From Earliella scabrosa (taxonomy: Eukaryota > Basidiomycota > Agaricomycetes > Polyporales > Polyporaceae): a stretch of 64,000 bases of DNA. Shown here piece after piece: positions 33,638 through 44,369 of the stretch; positions within the stretch are counted from its first letter, which is position 1, and the number at the start of each line of letters is the position of its first letter. Made by a program: the position numbers and the translations under genes. The stretch is from assembly GCA_022605405.1 (NCBI GenBank), contig JABYQQ010000027.1, positions 186,001 to 250,000 of the forward strand, given 5' to 3'. The notes beneath the pieces were generated by a model. The model was not told the origin of the DNA, made no database searches, and saw only the letters and a program-made list of their open reading frames with translations.

Positions 33638-34742
33638 ATGTCCCGTCCGACTCGACAAGTACCATGGCGAGAGGACAATGATGCGTTTGAGCGCGCCAAG
33701 GCCTCGCTCCTAGAGCTCACTTTTGCCATGGAGATGACAATGTCAGGTTGGGAGGCCGTATGCGTCTTCAGGCCCGATTCATCACGGCCGTTCGTCCCAC
33801 GCAGTCCGGTGCAGTTGTACGGGCGACCTCCCTATCCTGGCTTCGTCGCTCTATACCCAAACCCTGTAGTTCCGGGCTACCCCCACTGCCTGGACGTCAT
33901 AATGAGGAGTTCTTCCCTCTATCCTCCAGGTCTGAAGGAGCCGCCACCCAATGACCGGTGGCACTCCTTGACTTCCGAACAGCAGGGGACAGCGCAGGAG
34001 CCCTCCAGCATCCGCATGACAGTGGGGTTCACAAAGATTGACTGGCGCTATACCCAGCAAATCAGGGGCCTAATCCCCTTGCTGAAGGCCTACCGGGTCA
34101 CTCGCCGTGGTCATAACCCGATTGCGTTCATCAACAACCACTTCTCTCCCCCCGCACTTGATCTTCTCGGAGAGGTCATTCACGAAGTGGGCCTCCAGCG
34201 CCTGGAGCTCATATGCTGCCCTATCGACTCTGCTGTGCAGGGCTTGTCGCGGGGCTGGGCATCGCTCACTGAGCTGAAGCTGGACGGGTGCCCCTACCAC
34301 TTGTATATTTTGGGAGCGCTATCCGAGGTCAAGGAAGCTCAGCTTCAGCGCCTGGAGTACGAAGTCTTCAATCCCACAATGGAGCTATGGAACTCCGAGA
34401 TGGGCTACATCCTCAGCAAGTTCAAACACCTCGACTATGTTCTAGTGACGGTTCATTGGCCGTTAGAAGGGACTGTCCCAGAGGAGGGTGAGATGACATC
34501 GCACTCGCGTGGCAGTCGAGTGTGACTTACATGATATCATTCGATGCTCAGGTGCTGGACCACAATGTCCGCTCAAAGTGTTCACGCAATTCGCAATTCA
34601 CTGCACTGGGATACGCGCACGCGCCCATTTTCTGGAGGATCTCACGCAACAGCAGGAACAAGCCCTCCGGCAGGTCGCTCATTTCCTCACCTCCGCGCCG
34701 TTGACGGCGGTGAGATTCACGTTCAGCCCACATACGCGATAA
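33638..34742 (+). CDS. leucine-rich orphan protein, paralogue 1
   Basis: Protein of about 345 residues from ATG 33638 (MSRPTRQVPWREDNDAFERA). One intron of about 64 nt (near 34487-34549) is followed by a terminal exon ending TAVRFTFSPHTR. The middle has LRR-like strand/helix units (LGEVIHEVGLQRLELICCPI, LSRGWASLTELKLDGCPYHL, SEVKEAQLQRLEYEVFNP). No F-box is visible. The architecture (hydrophilic N-terminus, then units for comparing positions, one late intron) resembles the genes at 47006 and 50528, though direct sequence identity is low, so shared origin is an inference. The function is unknown; F-box-less relatives of fungal F-box/LRR proteins are one possibility. Confidence 0.65.
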
Positions 34743-35063
34743 CGGACGTTTACCGTGCTGTTGAATTACCCGTAACCAAGCCGAGCGGAGTCCTGTCTAC
34801 GATTGTCATCTTCTCTCTTGTCATTATGGTTATGGAGCTGCCGTGCATGTGCATTCCCCAAACATCCATCTCGTGCGAAGATCGCATTCATAACAGCAAC
34901 ACTGAATCATGTCCGAACGGTGCGAACGTGGAAGAAGTCGCAGGCTACATTCTGAGCCCTCACCTTAAAACGAGGGATGGCTCTCCTAGTCCAAGTGTAT
35001 TCATTCTGTGACCAACTCTCCCAAGTCTCTCTGATTTCATCCGCAGCCTGGTGCTGTACCTGA
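34743..35063. other. short intergenic gap
   Basis: 321 nt between tandem plus-strand genes; expected to contain the 3' end of the first and the promoter of the expansin-like gene. Nothing else recognised. Confidence 0.45.
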
Positions 35064-35637
35064 ATGCTTACCATCATGAACATTCTCGTCGCTCTTCATT
35101 TCGCGATCTTTGCTGCGACCTTCTGTCATGCTCAAGAATTGTCTATGTGTGGCGGAGAGGGTAAGTACATCCCGCTGCATCTATCTCCGAGTCGTTCGGT
35201 GGGCGTTGACCATGGCCCCTCTACAGCCACATGGTTCACCCCGGACGTAGGTTCTTGCGGGCAGACGAATGTTGAGAGCGACTTCATTGTTGCCCTCGAC
35301 GCCGCTACGCTGCAGAATTTCCCCGGTGCCACCGCGAACCCCAACAAGTGAGCACTTCCATCACTCCAGTTTCCGCCACCCCACGCCCGCAGGTTCCTTC
35401 AGCATACTGACGTACTTACTTGACAGTCACCCGCTCTGCGGGCGCAAGATCGAAGTGACTGGGCCCGATGGCAAGAGTCAGGTAGTGGTCACCATCGCAG
35501 ACACCTGCCCGAGCGAATTCTGCGCCCCGGGCAGTATCGACCTTACTCCAGCGGCGTTCCAGGAGCTCGCGCCGTTGGATGTAGGCCGTCTTCAGGACAT
35601 CAGTTGGACCCTTCTTCCTCCAGACTCGGACGCTTAG
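35064..35637 (+). CDS. secreted RlpA/expansin-like (DPBB) protein
   Basis: Small secreted double-psi beta-barrel protein of about 140 residues, related to cerato-platanin/expansin-like and plant barwin-type proteins. A signal peptide (NILVALHFAIFAATFCHAQ) precedes the mature part. Blocks typical of fungal expansin-like proteins are ATWFTPDVGSCGQTN, HPLCGRKIEVTGPDGKSQ, VTIADTCPSEFC and IDLTPAAFQELAPLDVGRL, with conserved cysteines and the Asp of ADTC. Two introns: about 35163-35225, and about 35349-35427. It lacks the expansin C-terminal carbohydrate-binding domain, so it is the single-domain form. In fungi these proteins loosen or bind cell-wall polysaccharide or act at plant contact; which of these applies here cannot be told. 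Confidence 0.88.
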
Positions 35638-35831
35638 GACGTTCGGAGAATAGGCATCCGCGCACAATCGCTGCAGCCGTCTCGGAGAGCTAGAATGCAT
35701 GATTCGTATAGCTCGACTCTCACGGGTCGAGTCTGTAATGTAGACGGTATGATTGCAAGCTACGGAGCTATCTTGAGTGGGGAGTCAAGTCGTAGATGGA
35801 AATATGAGCCAGTCCATCCGCTCGAAATGTA

Positions 35832-37379
35832 TCAGATGTCGTCCGTGGACATGATGATCCGGAGATGACCAGCGGCCTCCGTGCGTGGCAGCTGCCTCTT
35901 CAGAAAGGCGACGAAGATGTTAGACTCGACATCGCCGCCAGGAACCCCAGGATACCAAAAGTCTTCCATTCCAAACGAAGCCACAAGCGCTGCAGTGTCG
36001 GTGCGAGGAGCCAAGGCTCCTGGCAGCACGCACGCGACCTCCTTGACGTTTGGTAAGCCGACCAAGGCATCATCGAGGCGGCTCCAGTGCGTGAGCTGTG
36101 CGAGCACGTCAATCTCGACCGCCAGTGTTCCGCCCTTACCCATGTGGCTGAAGACTAGTCCGACTTCCTCCAGCTCTACGGGCGCGGACAAGACCAGATC
36201 GGCGGTGGCGGCCAAGGTGGCGTCGTAAGTGAACGAGAAGTTGGACCTCAACTCGACGTCTTCTTCCAAACCCTCCGGGTATGCGGTGACGATGACGATG
36301 TTCAAGCTTCCCAGCGAGTGGCATTCGCGGAGGGAGGACATCCGCCATCGGTCGGTCGCTGTGCAATCGTGAGACAAGGGCTATATCATCATAGAGGCGA
36401 ATTGCACGTACGGACGGCCTCTGCGGGCAATGCCGGTCCTTCAAGCCACTGTAACATAGTTACGAGCGGGCTGACGGTGAGCGTTGTGATGGTCTCTCGG
36501 CACTCGCGCAGGATGTCGTCCAAAGCATCCTCACCCAACATTGTCGGCACCGCCATCCAAAACGAGCGTAGTGGCCAGCGCGGTTGAGAATGACGGTAGA
36601 CATGCAAAACCCCACGGTATCCGCTCCATAGATCCCCCTCGAGATCGGATTGCAGATACAACCCGTTGACGCGAGGAGTAGAGTACAGCGCGTGGATCAA
36701 AGGAGTATCCGCCGAGGATGGAGTCCAAGTGTAGCGGACGTTCACGAGGCTCAGCATTCCAATTTCCGAAAAGAGTAGTAGGAGATGGAACAAGGAGGAG
36801 TCGACCATCGAGCCCATGCAGACGCTCAGATCCTCGATTCGTCGCGGGTCAGATGGGATGTACACCGCCTCCTGCGCGGGACGGGGTGTCGTAGCCATTC
36901 CTCGGAAGCAGAGCTTCTGGATGAGTTTCTTGATTCGGCGCGGGAATGATGGAACGGAGGCCTCCTCGTGAGGGATATATGGCGTTAAGGCGACACCTCG
37001 AAAGAGGAGACTGTTGACGTTTGGGAGCACCGTTAGAAGGAGGTCGACGTCTCGGACTGCAACCTCAGGACCAGTGGGACCCATAGGTCTGGAGACGTTA
37101 ACGGGATGCTCCACAGACAGCGCCTCGACATACGCGGCAGCGTCACGAGACGCAATGGCCCAGAGCAGGAGGTCGAGATGCGTTTTCCCTGGCCTCGCCG
37201 GATAGCACGACGTCTCGTTGAACAGGTGGAAGCGGCAGGCCGGCAGCCATGCACGACAGACGAGCGCGCTGGATTTGAGGGAAGGGATGTCGTCAAAGAG
37301 ATGGTCGATGACGTGGTCCGTGGCTTCTGCAGGGAGGGCGACACGTGGGCGAGGTCCGAGACTTGCCATCTGCATGCTC
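35832..37379 (-). CDS. F-box/LRR-like protein, intact copy
   Basis: Predicted SCF adaptor of about 480 residues. I chose ATG 37379 (MASLGPRPRVALPAEATD); an upstream in-frame ATG at 37408 gives a hydrophobic extension without family support. The F-box-type block is ALPAEATDHVIDHLFDDIP followed by LVCRAWLPACRFHLF. Downstream are irregular leucine-rich units (DVDLLLTVLPNVNSLLFRGV, HLLLLFSEIGMLSLVNVRYT). One intron, about 36363-36415, leads into the last exon (WRMSSLRECHSLGSLNIV) with HWSRLDDALVGLPNVKEVAC. Copies at 55630 and 57335 carry the same blocks but are broken, which makes this the only intact member in the window. Confidence 0.78.
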
Positions 37380-38425
37380 AGAATGAGCAACCGGGCCACA
37401 TACGCCATCACCTCGAAAGCAACCCGTACCTTCTACGACGCACAACAGCAACAGCATGAACGCGGTAAGAGTTGAGGTTGGGATTTATAGCTTCACGTCG
37501 GCACCAGTAAACTTTGTGCTCATGGCGCCGAGGGTCAACGTGTGCGTCGGGAGAAGCACGATCATGGAACCTTAGAGTCACCGTGCCGAGGGTCAACGTC
37601 CCCGTCCGAAGCAGAACGAATCTATGCCGCGCCGACAGAAAGGAGCGCATGCACCATGCTGACAATGGCGGAGTGTCCGTCCCCAAGATAGGTCCGCGTG
37701 AGGTTGCGCGCAGGACAGGACGTTTCTTGTCGGCTACTTGGAATTCTCCATACCACGGTGCACGACCTGCCATCATTCTTGACGTCCTGAACACACTTGT
37801 GAGCGGCGCGAGGGAAAGCGAGGCAGACCACGGAATGCACCTTGTTCATCAAGCATTGGCTATCATTGCGCGTCGACCTGACGTATTCTTGCTTCCCTGA
37901 CTCAGGTCCGGACGCGGCCTCCTCCATGAGAAGGGCGCGCCCGAATGGGTACATCGATTCTGGGGTGAAGCGCAGCGTTCAGTAGGAGCTCAGCTGTAGC
38001 AGAGACGTGCTCGTGATCATTCAAGGTATCGCTTACCTCTATGTCTGTGCAGCAGTGCCCCCACCGTCTGTATCTCCTGCCAACAATCCTGCGTTACTCA
38101 ACCAGCAACGCTGCACTGCGCGCAGAGCTAGTTCTAGGAGGTCAGCATCGCAACCCGGTTCGAACACAGTCTACTGCTTGAAACACTTCACGCGCGAAGT
38201 CTTAGGGACGACCAGCGATGTTGAGTTTGTCGCAGCAATGAATCTCTACGAATGGATGAGCTATGTAGCAACAGTAACGAGCGATGAGCCACTCACCATC
38301 TCACATCGCGCATCGCATCGACAAGTACTCTTGACAAGGCGTCCGAACTTGTCCGCGACAACAGAACTCACAGCCAAGCTTCGAAAGGTCCGCGACGACA
38401 ACGGTCATTCGTCCGAACATGATAA
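37380..38425. other. 1-kb intergenic region
   Basis: Between the F-box/LRR start and the amylase stop codon. Includes the F-box/LRR promoter. Short phrases GTGCCGAGGGTCAACGT occur twice (about 37527 and 37580), giving a small direct repeat. No gene recognised on either strand. Confidence 0.45.
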
Positions 38426-40483
38426 TCAAACGAGGCTACCTGACAAGCTCACGACGATAGCAACCAAGAGCGCATTACCGAGGAGACTGCTCCAGGGTCG
38501 TGCCCCAAGCGAAGCACTCGACGTCTGCCCTTCGCCAAGCTCCGAGCACGGGCTCCCCGACCCACCCAGCGCCGACGCGGGAAGCAAGATCTACGAGGAA
38601 GTGAGTTCAGCGCGCAGATCAGACGGACGCGAGCATCGCGCAAACATACCTGCGGATTCCCGCCAGAGCCTTGAACCGACACCCCGCCTTTCGAGTCCGC
38701 GCTGACTCTGGTGCAGGAAACGACGTCGACGAGCTCCTCGTTCGGCTCGTACCCAGCCTCGGGGACATCCCAACTGGGCGCGGACGAGCTGCCGCCGTTG
38801 GTGAGCAGAGCGAGCATGGGTGGCTTGGACACGACGATGGTGGAGGACGACGGGGTGAGTAGCTTTGCCTGAGTGTCGAGGCTAGTTAGCGATGGCCGGA
38901 TAGCTCGGGGAGGGGAAGAACATACGGGAGTGGTAAGGTACTGGCTGTTCGCTGCAATGGCCGCGCGACGCGCGCCATTGAACGTCTTGACGTGCTGCAC
39001 GAGAGGTTTGTCTTCGAAGTAGCTGGAGAGCCAGAGGCTGCGCGATCGTGTCAGGACAGATATCAATGGATTTCAATACGGAAGCGAACTCACGCCTCGC
39101 GGTTCGCGGGATCAGCACCCCCTTGGTAGCCTTGCTCTTGTCCTGGAGAAGTGCGCGTCAGTCTCGCGAGACACTATACCCTGAGTACATACGTACCGTA
39201 GTACAAGATAGGTATCCCATCTTGGACGAAGGGCCATGCAAACGCGTTCTTGACCAACTGAAATGTAGCAAGCACGAATGAGTGACTGTATGCGGCTAAA
39301 TGCCAATCCCGGGGAACTGGGGCTCACCGCGTCGTCCTGAGTCAGCGACTGGAAGCGCGGCTGGTCGTGATTGTCCAGGAACGACCCCTGCAACATCTCG
39401 CCTCCCTTGTACGCAGCTTGGCTCTCCTGCACGGTCGCCGCGAGCGCCGACAGGTTACCGCTCGTAGACTGGAAGGCGGAGACGAGCGAGAACCACGTCG
39501 GGTAGTCGAGCACGCTGTCGAGCACCTCTGCCAAGGAGTTCAACGCATATCTAAGCTGCGTGTATGCAGCTACTCACCTGTGTACGGCGCCACATAGCTG
39601 ACATCCTCGTGCAGAACCTCGCCGATGGTGAACACCCCAGCGGACTTTGCGAACTCGGGCCAGAAGTCCTTCCGCACATGCTTCACCGTGTCAATGCGAA
39701 CTCCATCCACGTTGTAATCGCTGACGAAAGCCCGTATCCAAGCATTCATCGTCTGCACAACGCCCTCGTCCTCGGTGTTGACGTCCGCAAGGGGCAGCTT
39801 CGCGTCCCCGAGCCAGCACTGTTCAACCTCGGTCTGATTGTCGTAGTCCGATATGAGGCACTCCGCGTGGAACTTGGACGGGTCGGAGAAGGGCGCGAAC
39901 TTGGAGTAGTCCGGGGGGTTCGTCGCCGAGACGAGGTGGTTCACGACGACGTCGACCATCAGGTACATCCCGCGCTCGTGCAGCGCCGCGCTGAGGGCCT
40001 TGAGGTCGTCCGCAGAGCCAAAGTGCGAATTGAGCGAGTTCATGTCTTCCGGCCAATATCTCCACGTCCGAGAACGGTCGGCTGGGGTCGGGGTGGAGAA
40101 GAATACAGCATAATACACTCACCCGTGGAAGGCCTCCCCATACTCTGTGCTCCCCTCGATGTTCGCCACGACGGGCGAGATCCAAATGGCATCGAAGCCC
40201 AGGTTCTGGATGTAGTCCAGCTTCGAGACGATCCCCTTCCACGTTCCACCGCAATACTTCCTCTCTGAAGTGTCGCACGAAGGCCCCGAGTCGTCCGACG
40301 TCGCGAAGCGGTCCGTTACCAGCTGCCGACCCCGACATCGACACCCCATGCTCAACGATACCGACATGAGCCAAATACAGCGACACGCACCTGATATATG
40401 GACCTGTTCCGCCACTCATCTGCGCTCGCTGAGAGGGTAGACGCGACCAAGAAAGACGCGAGAATCCAGGACTGCTTGAACAT
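38426..40483 (-). CDS. GPI-type alpha-amylase (GH13), copy 1
   Basis: Secreted endo-acting alpha-1,4-glucan hydrolase or transglycosylase of fungal GH13 type. It starts [19 protein letters not shown] at ATG 40483. Conserved regions: [35 protein letters not shown] with the nucleophile Asp; [10 protein letters not shown] with the acid Glu; and [11 protein letters not shown] with the transition-state Asp. Nine or so short introns interrupt it. The C-terminal exon (38426-38600) is Ser/Gly-rich and ends in a hydrophobic run ([16 protein letters not shown]), as in GPI-anchored fungal amylases such as Aspergillus Agt/AmyD types that act on cell-wall alpha-glucan. Starch digestion and wall remodelling are both possible. 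It is tandem with copy 2, 490 bp upstream. Confidence 0.9.
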
Positions 40484-40973
40484 GGATGGGCCTCAAGATT
40501 GGCAGGCTGTATGCGCGTTTAGTACGTCGCTCTGTCGTGTCGTTGAGTTGTTCAACGACGCAAGTTCAAGGAATGTGTCGCCCGATGTGGAGGCAAGCCA
40601 GTGTTCAGGGAGCGTTGGTGATGAGCAGACAGTGAATGGGGGAAGGAAATGGGCGGAATATGCGGCCTGTGCTGCCCACCTCTGGATTATATTCAGCCAT
40701 GTTGAGCGGCTGCAGCTGGCGAGGGACCGTGGTCGTCATAGCTGTGAAGAGAGGAGTCGGTAGTCGGAAGATCTGTGAAGGAGAAGACCTTTAGCGCCCG
40801 GGCGCTTCCCGTAGCTCGAGTCTCGAGAGGATAGAATGGAGAGCTAAGGATACAGACATGTGTTACAGTTACATGGAACGATGTAGAGCTACAAGGGTAC
40901 GTATACTAGGGTGAACTCATACTAAGTTAGTGATGTACGTTCGGGACGGAACGCGGGCCACTCCAGGGTAGTC
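40484..40973. other. gap between tandem amylases
   Basis: 490 nt containing the promoter of amylase copy 1 and the 3' end of copy 2. No other gene or repeat recognised. Confidence 0.45.
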
Positions 40974-43045
40974 TCAGCCGACGAGAGGACTAGACTGACT
41001 CGCGATGAAAGCCAGCGCAAGGGTGATCCCAATAGGCATGGCGTCCGCGACGATCTCACTAAACAGAGGCTGCGGCCGCGGCGAAGCTGACGACGCCTGG
41101 CCGCCTGCAACCGCCATGTTCGAGCACAGGCTCCCGGTCTGGCTCAGCGCCCATGTGGGCAGCAGGATCTGGTGTCAAGAGCTACATCAGCCTACGATGA
41201 TTGAACAGGCAGCAAGCGATGTCGGCACACCTGAGGATGACCTTGCACGCTATGGACCAGCACGCCGCCCTTCTTGTCCGCGACGACGGTCGAACAAGTG
41301 AGAACGTCGACGAGTTCTTGGTGCGCCCGGTACCCCGCGTCTGGCACGTTCCACGTCACGTCCGACGAGTTGCCGACGTTCGTGAGCAACGCGAGCATCG
41401 GCGGTTTCGACACCGCAAGCGTCGACGGAGTCACCGCATACAGCTTGGCCTGTAGATCAGGGCATCAGCATCATAGCATCATTCGACGAGGGACGACAGG
41501 GTGACAAACGGGAGTCGTGAGGTACTTGCTGTTCGCGGCGATTGAGGCACGGCGCGCCGCGTTCAGGATCTTGACGTGCGTCACAAGTGGTTTGTCTTGG
41601 TCGTAACCTGAGAGCCAGAGTCTACGTAGAAGCCATGATGAGTCCGAGCTATGGGTGTATAATAGCGTGTTGTACGTACGCTTCGCGATTGGCAGGGTCT
41701 AGACCGCCTTGATAGCCTTGCTCTTGACCTGCAGAATAGCGCACGTCAGCTGACGGAGGCAAAATGTGTCGCGTATACTCACCATAGTACAGGATGGGTA
41801 TACCATCCTGGACAAACGGCCACGCCATCGCATTCTTCACAAGCTACATCGTCTTGTGAGTGACTATATGCGTCCCAATCTCTGCGACAACGTACCGCCT
41901 CGTCACTCGTGAGCGACTGGAAGCGCGGCTGGTCGTGGTTCTCCAAGAACGAGCCCGTCATCATCTCCCCATTCTTGTAGGACGCCTGAGCCGCCCACAC
42001 GTTCCCCGCGAGTGCCGTGATGTTTCCGGCGGAGTTCTGGAACGCGGTGACCAACGTGGACCAGGTGGGATAGTCGAGCACGCTGTCGATGACCTCTGCG
42101 CGACGCGATAGATGAGTCGCCACCGCAATGGATGAAGAGTACTGAGAGCTTACCGGTGTAGGGCGCGACATAGCTCGTGTCGTTCTGCGAGATCTCCCCG
42201 AGGGTGAAGACCCCAGCGGACGCGGCGAACTCGGGCCAGAAATCCCGCCGTATGTGCTTGACCGTGTCGATGCGGACGCCGTCGATGCGGTACTCATGAA
42301 CCAGGTCGTGGATCCAAGCGTTCAAGGCCTTGACCACCTCGTCGTCCTCCGTGTTGAGATCCGCCAACGGGACGTTGGTGTCGCCGAGCCAGCACTGCTC
42401 GATTTCGGTCTGGTTGTTCCAGTCGGAAATAAAACACTCGTCATGGAACTGGGATTGGTCTGAGAAGGGCGCGAAGCTGGAGTAGTCTGGGGGATCGGAG
42501 GAGGAGACCATGTGGTTCACGACGACGTCGACCATGAGGTACATGCTGCGGTTGTGCAGGGCCGAGCTGAGGGCTTTGAGGTCGTCTTCGGTGCCAAAGT
42601 GCGAGTTGAGGGAGTTGATGTCCTGAGTCCAGTACCTACGGACCACGGTCGCTCGGCCAGAGATCTCGACCGTCCGAAACCTTTGTGTGAACTCACCCGT
42701 GAAATGCCTCGCCATACGACGTGTTCCCCTCGACATTGGCGACAACCGGCGAAATCCAGATGGCGTCAAAGCCCATGCTTTGGATGTAGTCGAGCTTCTT
42801 GATAATACCTTTCCATGTCCCACCACAGTACTGCCGGTCGGACGTGTCGCAGTGTGGACCCGAGGTGTCTGATGTTGCGAAGCGGTCCGTGACCAGCTGA
42901 GCGATTCTGAGGTCAATTACGGCGAGTGAATAGTAGGGTATGTCAAGCTCACCTGATAGACAGTTCTGTTCCGCCAGTCATCAGCCGACGCAGAGAAGGC
43001 AGACGTTGCTAAAAGCAACAGTACGGCGACTCGGAGAGCGAGCAT
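40974..43045 (-). CDS. GPI-type alpha-amylase (GH13), copy 2
   Basis: Tandem paralogue of the amylase at 38426, same strand and exon layout. The signal peptide is [19 protein letters not shown] from ATG 43045. Catalytic blocks: GVRIDTVKH (nucleophile Asp), [10 protein letters not shown] (acid Glu) and [11 protein letters not shown] (second Asp), with [13 protein letters not shown] as the region V-like segment. After the catalytic barrel a beta-domain ([19 protein letters not shown]) precedes a Ser-rich stalk and a hydrophobic GPI-type tail ([19 protein letters not shown], then SPLVG and stop at 40974-40976). It differs from copy 1 in its stalk, with [17 protein letters not shown] instead of the Gly/Ser-rich segment. 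All key residues are intact, so I expect an active enzyme. Confidence 0.9.
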
Positions 43046-43428
43046 GTCGAGGAAACGGCGACTGTCGGACCTGCCGGTGCGCCTCGCGTTTGTGAAAGGA
43101 TGTCGCGCGTCGGACACACGGAAGACGTATTGAGAGAACCGCGGCGCGCATGTTTGGACAAGTTGAACGTTTTGTCTGTCAGTCCAAGTGAAGGGAGTGG
43201 AAGAGCACGCGTGCCAGGCGGCCCGGGCCGACCAAGTCTCTCGATCTTAGATCGGCCTACGTAATCGGCATTCGGGCGCTTCGTACTCTGCGAAAATGTG
43301 CTGCAGCTTCGCGGATCCGTTCTCCCTCCTCGCCTCCACTGCTTTCAGTCTCGCCTTAATCCTCTGTTGCTCGTGCTTTACGACTACTCTCTGGTCTTGT
43401 ATCTACCCCAGGACCAGACGCGCCAAGT
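43046..43428. promoter_or_regulatory. divergent interval, amylase 2 / truncated REX1 copy
   Basis: 383 bp between divergent starts. The last 20 bases before ATG 43429 resemble the leader just before ATG 52877 of the full exonuclease gene, which indicates that the duplicated block included 5' flank. Confidence 0.5.
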
Positions 43429-44044
43429 ATGAAACGCCCTCAGATGTCCTCGCCTTCTACTCAGGACCCCCCTGACGCAGAGCCAAACAAACGACAAAAG
43501 GTCTCAGATCCCAACGCGCAAATAGACGATGACGGAGAAGGATGGCAGAAGGTTGAGAGGCGGAAGGCAAAGAAGCAGAAAAAGCAGGACACAAAGCTCG
43601 AGGTGCGTCTGCAGCCGCGCTGCATGTATCCTTCTTCCTCACGCCCACCATGCTGCAGGCCAATCCTCCAAAGTTCATGTACGCCAAGGGAGAGATACTG
43701 AAGCGACGCGAAGCAGTTGGTATTAACGTACGTTTCCTGGCGAATGTGCATCCTTGACATACTCATCATGTTCACAGGACGTACGAGAGTTGGTCTTGCA
43801 TCTCGTCGCCGACGCGCCCCCGCCGAGTTGGGTCAGAGTCGAGGTATGTATACTCTTCTATGAAAGACGCTGTACGACTGACGAGTCGTCCCAGAATCCA
43901 CGCTCCATCAACAAGGTCGTCGCGCTCCTCATACCCGGACTGACACCCGATATACTCTCACTACCTCCTCTACCCACCTCCGCCACCGCTGAAACGTTCG
44001 ATCAGCCTCCGGGATGGGTAGAGAGCAAGCTAGAGAGAGGGTGA
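43429..44044 (+). pseudogene. truncated duplicate of REX1-like exonuclease
   Basis: The first four exons copy the gene at 52877: DAEPNKRQKV, DGEGWQKVERRKAKKQKKQ, FMYAKGEILKRREAVG, DVRELVLHLVADAPPPSWVR and KVVALLIPGLTPDILSLPPL. After SATA the sequence jumps directly to ETFDQPPGWVE, which in the intact gene lies about 130 residues later, then ends at TGA 44042-44044. The deletion removed the linker but the frame stayed open. The whole DEDDh nuclease domain is absent. The copy therefore cannot be an exonuclease; it could still make a roughly 150-residue basic protein. Splice sites of the retained introns look intact. Confidence 0.82.
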
Positions 44045-44369
44045 AGAGTGGGAGCCCGCTCGAGATGGTATAAGCGCCCACTGACGACACTTGGGCCGGC
44101 GATACTCTTCAACGCCCAACACTCTCATCGACGACGAAAGTGTGTACTTCTCAACATGGACACGCCCGCACTGCCAGATACCTATCTCATCGCCAACGCG
44201 CGATACCTCGTGCAAGCCCTACCGGTCTTCAATATGTTCGCTTTTGCGCCGTTGCGTCTATGAGCGTCTGCGCTTGCACTTGAGGCTGATGACTGGCGGA
44301 ATAGAGCCATCCAACAGGTGCGTTTGCGACAATATCAGCCGTATCGGTTTAAGACCAACTGAAGGAGCG

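Noticed and set aside
37527..37600. Short duplicated phrase upstream of the F-box/LRR gene
   Set aside because: Only about 17 bases and no further copies; not enough for a repeat family.
38090..38175. tRNA-like GGTTCGAA box
   Set aside because: No matching A box or cloverleaf can be drawn around it.
38007..38705. 232-residue plus-strand ORF
   Set aside because: It overlaps the 3' end of amylase copy 1 in antisense and shows no domain.
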